DNA of 64,000 nt, from assembly GCF_012489685.1 (NCBI RefSeq), contig NC_080044.1, forward strand, positions 78,354,732 to 78,418,731. The letters run 5' to 3'. The stretch comes from Lotus japonicus (taxonomy: Eukaryota; Streptophyta; Magnoliopsida; Fabales; Fabaceae). The notes beneath the pieces are model-generated. The model was given only the letters and a program-made list of their open reading frames with translations, ran no database searches and was not told the origin of the DNA. Shown piece by piece: positions 11,559 to 21,085 of this stretch; position 1 is the stretch's first letter, and every line of letters starts with the position of its first letter. The position numbers and the translations under genes were made by a program.

Positions 11559-13350
11559 TACATTGTAGAGTGTACTTTGGATGCGGGATGGACACGCACT
11601 CCAAAACACACTATCTATGAAACTACATATTATATAGCTTATGAATCATCGTGATTTTGGGGGCTAGATGTGTGTTGCAGAAATGCAACCAAACAAGCAC
11701 TTATGCTTCTTCCTAATGGTGTTCATGGGGAAGCTAGATCAGTGAAATTCATGTACAGTGTTTATTTCTTGATAAGTTGGTACAGTTGAAGAGTATATTC
11801 TTTGTTTTGACAATATGTGTAAATATGATGATTAAATCTATGACTGTTGAGCTTTCCAAAGCCGTGTATTGTCTTAATACATGACAACTGCTAATCTGTC
11901 ACTCGTCTTATTGTATGATAACAAGGCAGAAGCTTCATGTACAAGTTGCATTTTCAGTACCCTTGCTCTTTAAAATTTGATGATAAGACCAAGATTGGAT
12001 GACTAAGATTTAAAATGGCAATCAAGTACATAAAAATAATTTATTAAATTTGAACCATTTGGATCCTACAACTATGGAGTTATGGCTGCAGTGACTTTAG
12101 AGATTTTTTGGAGTAGGAAATCCAAATCATAATAATTCATCTACACTCATTCCACCGACTCACAATAAAATAGTAGAGAAATAAGAGATATGATAAGTGA
12201 GGATCGGGATCCTCTACCGTTTGAAAATAAACTGCTTGAGATCCCAGCCACTAGCTCTTCTTATTATGGTGAAATAATTAAAAAAATAAAAGTTTATACA
12301 ATTTTCACCCTTGGATAGAAACTACTGCACAAGTTGCAGTTATGTGAATGAATTACTAAAACTCAACCAAAATTTATGAATATAACCCGAATGATAGGAA
12401 GATGAATGACTGTACTTTGGCTGATTCTGTGATTTCTGTGTTAAATGGTGAGGCTGGGGACCAGGAGAGCGGCAATAATGAAAAATCGTGTCTTTATTCT
12501 AATTTGTTCTAAGAAATGGCGCTATCATTGATGCATCATTGGCCATAATATATTTTTAGAGCACTCAAGTTTCAGAAACAATAATAAAGGTCCCACTAAA
12601 GTTAATGTCACATCCAATGCATAAAATATCTCATCAATCCCCTTAAAAGTTTGAAGGAGATGCATTTACTTGTAATTAAAAATTAAATAATTTTCCAAAT
12701 TTATTAATTATCAACACAATTGGACCCAAAGCTTTGCTTAAAGAGAATGTATGTATGTACTTTGTACCACTCTTGAACCAAATGCTATTATTAATTTCTT
12801 ACACAAATTTACGTATAATCAATTGACGTACAAAAATACAGCCTCCATATGTTGAAAAATAATTTTTCATGCCATGTCGTCTAATTATATAGTGATACCA
12901 ATTTAGCCTTAAAAATACTAGGAAAGATGACAAGAAAAAAGTGAATAGGCAGAAACAGGATTGGACACAATTGTTTAGACCTGGGTTGTTGTTACCAATT
13001 ATTTTTTGTGAGCCCTGCTTTGAAAGATCACTAATGTCAACTTAAGAGATTAACAATTACTTAAGGAGCTAATAATCAAATCAGTAACATAGCTGATAGC
13101 AATAGCATGCTAACGCGCCATGACGTGTTCTGAAAAGTTGGAAATTAAAAAAAGGTACATTTAAAGGACAAATGCTGAATTATTAGGCCAACTTAAATAT
13201 TTAATACTTCATCGTTTATAATTTAACAATAATGATTAATGGACATACACGAGCGGCGAGCCGGTGACATACAAGCGACATATAAACCGCCACAATTTTT
13301 TAGAATAGTTAAAAAAAACTAATCCCGACAATTTTAAAACCTAACAAAAA
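11559..13350. other. Spacer downstream of ATG13
   Basis: Contains the ATG13 3' untranslated region (about 11559-11840, with several aataaa-like A/T stretches), then AT-rich DNA with no coding signal. Confidence 0.5.
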
Positions 13351-13359
13351 AATGTATAT

Positions 13360-13545
13360 TAATTGAATATCGCATCATCTCTGGATCTAGGTGTAAGAAG
13401 TGATAATTTAAAGATGATTTATCCAATTAGTAATGAAGAGAATATTCTCACATGGGTTTGATTCCCCAAATCAACATATCATGGCCTAGGGCTTTTAGAG
13501 TTCTGGTTTGAGCTCTTTTGTAGGTTATATAGGCCTAAAAAATAA
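13360..13545 (+). repeat. Possible SINE-like repeat
   Basis: A region with ggtgtaagaagtgataa followed about 70 bases later by gggtttgattcccc, which resembles a polymerase III B box. The tRNA-like layout suggests a SINE but the A box is poor and no poly-A or poly-T tail or target duplication was identified. Confidence 0.35.
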
Positions 13546-14284
13546 ACAAAGCCAATGGGCGAAGACATCTGCATACCTTACAAGCATTAAAAAAAGCAAT
13601 AGTACTGGCTTAGTGGCTTATGTAATTCGTTAACACAAGTACACAACCATGCAAATGCTAGTTTGCTACCAGTAATTACCTAAACTTTGCTCTAATGATT
13701 GGTAATTAATTAATTATGTTTAATAAGATCCACTGATTCATGCAAGCTACCACGTTCACCTTCCCAAACTTCAGTGGTTGAGTTTGTACTTATCAAGTTA
13801 GTCGTGGATTTGTAACCACTTTTTGGGATTGCGTAAGCTAATATATCGTTTGGGACGTAGAAAACAAATTGGAAGAGACAATCTGAAAGTAATTATTTAA
13901 TCGTCAAGTACAAAGGAACCAAAGAATATACTGGAAATCTTCATTTATTTTCTGGAAAATTCTATTCTCAAATTCCAAAAGGTCCAGAGATTCAGTCGTA
14001 AAATGCGTCTAAACCGAATTGTTAAATTCATCATGTTTTGTTGACATCTGAATTATTGTCAACTTGATTTTCATTAGCTACTATCCACGTGTCCTCTACA
14101 CATCATATATTCTTTCCAAACACATGATACGACATTAATCACGAATAATTGCTATTTAATTTCGATCTATATGAAATCGGTGATCATCGGTAGAACACGG
14201 CAACAACCAACATTCACTCCACATACTTAGGTGAAGTGTAAAAAAATATACACACATTTATGTAAAAATATATATATCTTCTTA

Positions 14285-14393
14285 AAGTGTGTTTGATTTG
14301 GCTTTTAAAAATTAATTTTAGCTTTTGATGTGTAGCTTTTGGAAAGAAATGCACTAACTTTTATGTCCATCACTCAACCAAACACACTCTTTG
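14285..14393. mobile_element. Short Tourist-like MITE
   Basis: A 109-bp segment flanked by TTA on both sides (14282-14284 and 14394-14396), with ends aagtgtgtttgatttgg and the reverse of caaagagtgtgtttggttg. TTA duplications and a G-TGTTTGG type end fit the PIF/Harbinger superfamily. The inverted repeats need one small gap to align. Confidence 0.5.
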
Positions 14394-14454
14394 TTATATG
14401 ATTAAAATGAGATGCGAAATAAGTTAGAAATATGATTGGAACTAGCTTTTCCTA

Positions 14455-14880
14455 GGCTCAACCTATATCATATCTTTGTTTGTTTATGATGAATTTTATC
14501 TCATGAAATGTTTGTGGAGTTGCTTCAAAATGCTTCCCTCTTTTGATTAAGGACCTTATTCAAGGACATTAGGTGGCATGCACTACTCGATCTCTTTGAG
14601 ACTCGAGCGAGCAGGGCTCAAGCACAAGCTATTGATCGTAAATTAGAGTTCCAAAGATTTCATATTGAGGATGTCCTGGGTTTCTCCGACTGTATTTGGC
14701 TTTTTTGGGATCCTAATGTGCTAGACATCAAAATTAAACAGTTTTATCGTTAGTGTATCCATCTAATGTAAAAATGATCGATGGCGGCACAAAGTTATAT
14801 ACTACATTTGTCAATAAGATTCCCCCAACCTACCTTATGCAGCACCCCGGAGATAATGATCATTTTAATATTATTTATCC
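14455..14880 (+). mobile_element. Decayed L1-type LINE fragment (endonuclease domain)
   Basis: Forward frames, with several stops and frameshifts, read as an L1-type apurinic endonuclease start: an NVCGVASKCFPLLIKDLI segment, then after a break AQAIDRKLEFQRFHIEDVLG and SDCIWLFWDPNVLDIKI. These resemble the plant L1 opening (WNCRGA...) and the GGIWLLW motif. No reverse transcriptase was found and the ends are undefined. A dead remnant. Confidence 0.6.
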
Positions 14881-15592
14881 ACTGTTGCACTGTGTTTAAA
14901 TATTTAGGGAGCGAGGTTAATACAAATTTAACACAATTGATGGATAACTAAATTCTTTTAAGTATACCGATAAGAATTCCATCATTATTTATATGTATAA
15001 AGAAAGATTTGTTGAGAAGTAAAAAATACTCGAGTAAACTTTAAAACGTAAGTCTCTAATTATAGAATGAAGGATACGCTTGATGCCCGCATAAAAGGAA
15101 AAGTATATTGAAATTTTATGTTACTTCTCTCTTTCTCATCGTTTATTCGTTCAAACAATAATCTTTCGATTTCAACTCATCTTCTATTCAATTTCCCTTA
15201 ATTATCTCATATTTCTTTTTACCCAATTTCTTTTAATTTGTTAGCTAAACAAAGTGTCTCCCTCATATTAAAAATAAGACCACTTTGAAAGAATCTTTTT
15301 CATTATTATCGGTTATTTCCTCAAATTGGTTTTTCATATTTCCATCTTACTGTTTGAGGCACAGCAAAGTGTTAATACATACATGTTTCGGGTAATCTAT
15401 GCTATGAAGCTGCCACCAAGGCTAGGATAAGAGAATTTTGGAACATATTATAGTCTATAATAATATTGATCAAGATAGTTTTATCTTATATATCTTTGCA
15501 AGAAATTAACACGACTCATGTTCATGTATCCTCCTAGTTAGTCATATCTTAACAACTTCAATCATTATGTCTAGGCGGAACCATATATGTAT
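14880..15592. other. AT-rich spacer, distal upstream region of the GRAS gene
   Basis: No coding signal or clear repeat ends seen. Confidence 0.5.
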
Positions 15593-15600
15593 GCATATAC
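15593..15600 (+). promoter_or_regulatory. P1BS-like motif (GNATATNC) upstream of the GRAS gene
   Basis: gcatatac fits the PHR-family phosphate-starvation site GNATATNC, about 520 bases before the GRAS ATG. The motif is short and expected by chance in AT-rich DNA; it matters only because a CTTC-like element lies between it and the gene. Confidence 0.3.
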
Positions 15601-15932
15601 TTTTTAAAATTTATAAGAAGTTACTATAGATAAGTAAGGTTAACCAACCAGTGTTTAAATATAACTGATGTGGAAAGCTGGTTTTACATCAAAGACATGT
15701 TAATATTTCAATTGCTTTCAACTTTTCAAACAATACAAGTTTAAATCTCGAGAAAGCCGTTTATTAGGGAGAGATAAGGAATCGACACAGTTTTCTGAAC
15801 ATGATTAATCTTGTCCTGAAACTAAAGTTTTAAGGTGAAAGACAAAACAAACTTTAATTTCAAAAGCACTATTTAAGTATTTTCTTGGTTTACAACAAAT
15901 ATTATAACATTAAGACCACTTTCTTACTGTTA

Positions 15933-15940
15933 TCTTGTTC
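15933..15940 (+). promoter_or_regulatory. CTTC/MYCS-like motif upstream of the GRAS gene
   Basis: tcttgttc matches the core of the CTTC (MYCS) element known from promoters induced in arbuscular mycorrhizal roots, about 175 bases before the ATG. An eight-base match is weak by itself. Confidence 0.35.
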
Positions 15941-16053
15941 CATTTATTTCATTTAACGCTCTAGAATGCAATTTTGGCAACACCTAATACACATCACAAT
16001 TTCAATAATCATTTGAGTTTAGATATTTTAATTAAGTTAATGAACAGGTTCTC

Positions 16054-16061
16054 TATTTATA
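16054..16061 (+). promoter_or_regulatory. TATA box of the GRAS gene
   Basis: tatttata lies 53 bases before the ATG at 16114, leaving room for a short leader of about 25 bases. Position and sequence fit a plant TATA box. Confidence 0.55.
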
Positions 16062-16113
16062 AGAGTAGTTTTGGCCAGGAGTACCTGTATAAGCCTTTAT
16101 TCATTTATCAGCC

Positions 16114-17646
16114 ATGAATGTGATGGATTATGAACAATTTGATTGCTCATTTACCCCTTCCTTCATGAATCAACTCCATGAGTGTACCTTAGAAAATGTA
16201 AATGCAAATGCATTTCCTATCCAAGAAGATGATCTCTTATCTCCAAATTCCATCTTAGATGAAATGTTTGATCATGATCAATCAGAAAATCTGTCACCTC
16301 CAAATACCATTCTGGATGAAATATTTGATCAACAGTCCATGGAAGAGTTGCTGCAGCAACATAACCAGGACTTTGATGTCATGAATCTTGATCTAGGGAA
16401 TGAGTTATGTCATGGAGTTAGTCAGATAACCCAGAAGAATGTGCATGTTTCAAAGGAAGCTGATAAAGATTCATATTTGAATGGAATTCAAGCAGAGCTA
16501 ATGGAAGAGACTAGTTTAGTTGATCTCTTGCTGACAGCAGCTGAAGCTGTTGAAGCACAGAACTGGTATCTTGCTTCAGAGATAATTGAGAAACTAACCA
16601 ATGATGCCTCATCTTTACAAAATGGAGATAGTTTATTGAACAGGTTGGCTCTTTTCTTTGCACAGGGCCTGTTTGATAAAAGTTCATCTCCAACTCCTAA
16701 ATTACAGTACTACTGTGATCCTGTTTCTACACAGACAGACACTTTCTGTGTGTTGCAGATACTTCAAGAACTCTCTCCCTATGTAAAATTTGCTCATTTC
16801 ACAGCCAACCAAGCAATCCTTGAAGCTACAGACGGTGTTGAAGACGTTCACATCATTGATTTTGACATCATGGAAGGGATCCAATGGCCACCATTGATGG
16901 TTGACCTTGCAATGAGGAAGAGCACTAGTACTACTTCACTCAGAGTAACAGCAATCACAGTGGACCAGCAAAGTGCTGCCTCTGCTCATCAAACAGGTAG
17001 AAGGCTCGAAGAGTTCGCGGCTTCGATCAATTTCCCATTCACTTTCAATCAGGTAATGATGGTGAGTGAAGAAGTTCTTCAAAGAATTGAACTTGGTCAC
17101 TCCCTCATAGTCAATTGCATGATACACCAGTGGATGCCAAACAGGAGTTTCTCATTGGTCAAAACATTTCTTGATGGTGTGACCAAGTTATCTCCCAAGC
17201 TTGTTGTTTTAGTTGAGGAAGAGCTTTTTAATTTTTCTAAACTCAAATCCATGTCATTTGTGGAGTTTTTCTGTGAGGCTTTGCATCACTACACTGCAAT
17301 TTCTGATTCACTTGCTAGTGGTATGTGGGGTAGCCATAAGGTGGAGTTTGCCCTGATAGAAAAACAGGTTCTGGGGCTTAGAATTTTGGACAGTGTGAGG
17401 CAGTTCCCTTGTGAAAGAGAGGAGAGAATGTTGTGGGAAGAAGGGTTGTTTTCATTGAAAGGGTTTAAACGTGTTGGTGTGAGTAGCTCTAATATCTCTC
17501 AAGCTAAGTTCTTGGTGAGCCTGTTTGGGAAAGGGTATTGGGTGCAATTTGAGAAGTGTAGGTTGGCTTTGTGTTGGAAGTCAAGGCCTTTGACTGTGGC
17601 TTCAATCTGGGTACCAATGACTAATCTGAGTGACAAGGTCAAATAG
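16114..17646 (+). CDS. GRAS-domain transcription factor, NSP2/RAD1-like
   Basis: An intronless gene of 510 residues. GRAS proteins are nuclear transcription regulators. The variable acidic N-terminus (about 1-130) carries a short repeat, SPNSILDEMFD and SPPNTILDEIFD. The GRAS domain follows: LHR1 from LVDLLLTAAEAVEAQNW, the VHIID motif as VHIIDFDIMEGIQWPPLM (V245-D249 is VHIID exactly), LHR2, PFYRE-like region with SFVEFFCEALHHYTAI, and a C-terminal SAW region ending GYWVQFEKCRLALCWKSRPL. The DIMEGIQW form of the VHIID motif recalls NSP2 and the arbuscule regulator RAD1, which work with RAM1 and NSP1 in root symbiosis. I recall no sequence to settle which, so the subfamily is inference. Upstream CTTC- and P1BS-like motifs would fit a mycorrhizal role. 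Family certain, subfamily about even odds. Confidence 0.92.
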   Translation: MNVMDYEQFDCSFTPSFMNQLHECTLENVNANAFPIQEDDLLSPNSILDEMFDHDQSENLSPPNTILDEIFDQQSMEELLQQHNQDFDVMNLDLGNELCHGVSQITQKNVHVSKEADKDSYLNGIQAELMEETSLVDLLLTAAEAVEAQNWYLASEIIEKLTNDASSLQNGDSLLNRLALFFAQGLFDKSSSPTPKLQYYCDPVSTQTDTFCVLQILQELSPYVKFAHFTANQAILEATDGVEDVHIIDFDIMEGIQWPPLMVDLAMRKSTSTTSLRVTAITVDQQSAASAHQTGRRLEEFAASINFPFTFNQVMMVSEEVLQRIELGHSLIVNCMIHQWMPNRSFSLVKTFLDGVTKLSPKLVVLVEEELFNFSKLKSMSFVEFFCEALHHYTAISDSLASGMWGSHKVEFALIEKQVLGLRILDSVRQFPCEREERMLWEEGLFSLKGFKRVGVSSSNISQAKFLVSLFGKGYWVQFEKCRLALCWKSRPLTVASIWVPMTNLSDKVK

Positions 17647-19543
17647 ATTACTGAGTATTTGTTGTTTTCTTTTAAATGTTGAGGTGATGATATAAGTGAT
17701 TAGAGGGTTAAGTGATGTTTGTGGGATTCTTCATTCCAGTAAATGGGATGCGATTAAGGAGATTTCAATATATTTGTACAAATTTATTAGTTGAGGCTCT
17801 CTAAATTATTAATGTATGAGAGTATGTTTGCTCTTCCTCTACCTCACTAATAACATTGAACTCCTTTAAAAAAAAATCCTAATCTTTCAGTTTTTTCCGA
17901 ACCTTTTGGGTCTTCTTCTTTATTCGCTTTTCTTGGCAATCTTTATTGAAGGGATGCACGAGATTCTTAAACTATATGCAGAAATTTTTTTCTTCATATT
18001 TTGCCTGTGTAGACTAAATTCAAATTTCATGATATAATTAGGAAAATTGGGTTAAATTATATGAAATTGTTGCATTACTTTTACTTAAATTTAAAATTTA
18101 TTTTTGGCATGAAAAATAACTATAGAATTGATTTTAAAAAGTAGGAAAGAAAGGCTACATGAAAAAATATGATTAAAGATGTTATGTAATACTAAAAAAT
18201 TATCTTTTTCGATGTACCGAAAAAGTAATGCTAAAAAATTAAATATAGAAAATAGGGAGAAAGAACAGTATTGAGGGGGGTTTTTGTTGTAAACACCCGA
18301 CTTCACTTGTATTAGACAGAGTAGAAATATAAGAAAGGTAAATGAAAAATATGATAATTTATGTGATAAGAAATGTAAGAAATCGAAGGATTCATATATT
18401 TTGTTCGTTAATAAAAAATAAAATACATGTTTTTAACATCACCCATTGGATTTGAATCGAACGGTTTCGATTTGTGTAGCTATATATGGATTCATGCACA
18501 CTAAACCGAATACTTGGTAATTATAAAGAGTGGAAATTTCACGATCTCACCTATTTGTGACATTTTTCATTAAGTTTTCTAAAAATGACGAAAATAACTC
18601 AAATAACATTGATCCCAATTTAAAAAAAAATTGATCCCACTCGTGTTTTTAATTTTGAATTTGGATTTTAAATGTCATCCCGCCCAAAATATTTAATCTT
18701 TTTTTTTGTTACATCCAAAATATTTAATCTTACTCTCTCAAATCAATTATTCATTTATTCCCCAGCATATTTTTATTTATTCTTGAAACCCTACATTTCA
18801 AAGTTCCACTCACATTTCATCTTCAAATATTTTATTAAATTATATTTTCAAAATATTTAAACAAAACTTATTAAGGATAAAATCCATTTGTGTATTGAGT
18901 CTATTTTATTGTCATTCATTCGTTCTCTTATTTCTCGAAGCGTCGTCGCCATTAGAAGATCCCAACTTTATTTTTTCACTTCGCTATTTATTGCAAATTT
19001 GATATAATTTGTTCTCCAAAATGTAGGTTTTATGTGTTCTCCGCTGGTGACCTCGAATGATGAACATCATTACATCATTATCAATTATGCGCTCAAGTGT
19101 GCAATTACGCATATTTAGTTTATGATTTCATGTTTAGCTCAATGCCATTTTTTTCGTTCCTTTGTTGTGCATACTGAAATTGATCTTATTTGTTTTCAAA
19201 TCGCAATTTCAATATCGTGTCATGTCAACTTGAGCCATAAAGCACAGGTTTTTGGTCAAATTAGAAAAAAAAAGTGAAGTTTTCGGTTTGTATTTTCTTT
19301 ACCTGAACTGGTTTAATATGACTTTGAATTGAAGCAGTGTTTTTTTTTTCTCCCGGGATTCAGTGAACATGAGTTGTATTTTAAAGTGTGAACGCTGAGT
19401 TTTTAATTTATGATTTCCTTTACTATTAAGCACGCAATTTTAGTTGTTTTTTGCTATGAGCATTCTTGATCAAAATGTTGTTTCGGCCCAATGTCTTGAA
19501 AGATTAGAATCATCACTAAAAGATAAAATGAGTGTAAGTCTAT
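17647..19543. other. Spacer downstream of the GRAS gene
   Basis: The first 200 bases should hold the GRAS 3' untranslated region. The rest is AT-rich with no gene or clear element ends. Confidence 0.5.
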
Positions 19544-19552
19544 TAAAACTAA

Positions 19553-20581
19553 GAGTAAAATACACTCACCCCCCTCAAGATTTGCAAGAATGACACTCCA
19601 CCCCATTGTTTTTTAAAATCTACACTCCACCCCATTTTTTATAAAGGCAAAATTTAGTGACGAAAATAAATTCGTCATTAATAAAAAATAATTACTAATT
19701 AGTTAAAATTTAAATAAATTAAATGCACATACACTATCATACATCAATTTATGAAAATAATTTTACTGAATTAAATTTAAAAAAACCACCCACTTTGTCT
19801 GTTAAGTCCACGTCTCATCTATCTCCAAATCGTATTTCTCACCACAAACGGTCACCACCAAACCTTTGCTCCCTTTAACACGATGACAACCATCCCAGAA
19901 TGTGAAACCCCATGGCACCACCATGCCTCAAAGTTTTGTTGCGACCTGAACCCTAGAACGTGAATCGCACATCCCCAAAGCCACTTGTTCAACTACTTGT
20001 TGTGAACTTCACCCCTTTGAGTTGTGAGCGAACGCTTTGTTGGTTTAAGATGTTGTTGGATTTTGTTAAAAACGGTGCTTCACCGCATCGTTGGGTTCTA
20101 ATAACCTCCGATCCACTTCATATTTCTTAATTTTGTTTCTCTATTTTCTTCACCCATTTGTGTTGCTTTTTGGGTCTACAATCCAATTTTAAAAATTGGA
20201 GGTATAAATAGATTATTTTGATTAAAATTGAATTATTACCAAATATGAAAACACAAGCATGTTTCACTATGTTCGAGATATGGTTTGTCAACCAGTCATG
20301 TGTGCTATTGCAGAATTTGCATTGTGAATTTACGGAGGAAGAACGCGATTGAGAGAATGAGGAGGACTGTGATGTTTTCATTTTTATATTTATTGGATTA
20401 TATTGAAATTATTTTTTGAAATTATTGATTAACAATTTAAATAATAACTAATTATTAATGAAGAATATTTTTCGTCACTAAATTTGCCTCTATATAAAAT
20501 GGGGTGGGATGTAGATTTTAGATAAGAATGGGGTGGAGTGTTATTCTAACAAAACTTGAGGGGGGTGAGTGTACTTTACTC
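19553..20581. mobile_element. Non-autonomous Mutator-like element with long inverted repeats
   Basis: This 1029-bp element is flanked by a perfect 9-bp direct repeat, taaaactaa (19544-19552 and 20582-20590), the hallmark of Mutator-type insertion. The left arm (19553 to about 19735) and the reverse complement of the right arm (about 20425-20581) match over roughly 150-170 bp, both starting gagtaaa-tacactcaccc. The interior of about 690 bp is less AT-rich than the surroundings between about 19790 and 20110 and shows no transposase. This layout fits a MULE that may have picked up host DNA. It lies about 500 bp before the CMT3 start. Confidence 0.88.
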
Positions 20582-20972
20582 TAAAACTAAACAAGGGGGA
20601 TATTTTTTTCTTCTTCTTACTTCTTCAAAAATCTAACAAAAGACGAAAACACTACAGAACCGATAATGAATCCTTCAACAAATCGTTTCCATCCCCACAT
20701 CAGGTCTATCAACCACCCTGATGGCAGCCAAAGGACTACGAGATGTTTTCCTAACAAGTGTGATCATAAAAATAAACTTTATTTTTTCATATGTTTCAAG
20801 GCCGAATGACTCATAAGATGAGGCCAACAAGTAAAGCCCAAGCCCAAATGCAGAATTGCAAAAACCCAAAACCCTTGCAAAAAATCACCAATAGGTGTGA
20901 CGTTTGGCCAAATTTGCAAAGTGTACAAAGAGGCGCGTCCTTCCATTAACTCAACATTCCTAAAATTTCGTC

Positions 20973-20979
20973 TTCCCGC
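20973..20979 (+). promoter_or_regulatory. E2F-like site upstream of CMT3
   Basis: ttcccgc, on the reverse strand gcgggaa, is the core of an E2F site but with one base off the full TTTCCCGC. It lies 107 bases before the ATG. Suggestive only. Confidence 0.3.
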
Positions 20980-21085
20980 TAACACCCACGCCCTTCAAAT
21001 TCTCATCCTCCTTTTCAAATCTCCCATTCTCTCTTTGCCCTAACCCTCCAACTCTCACCACCATCCTCCTCTTCCAGCTTCCGCC

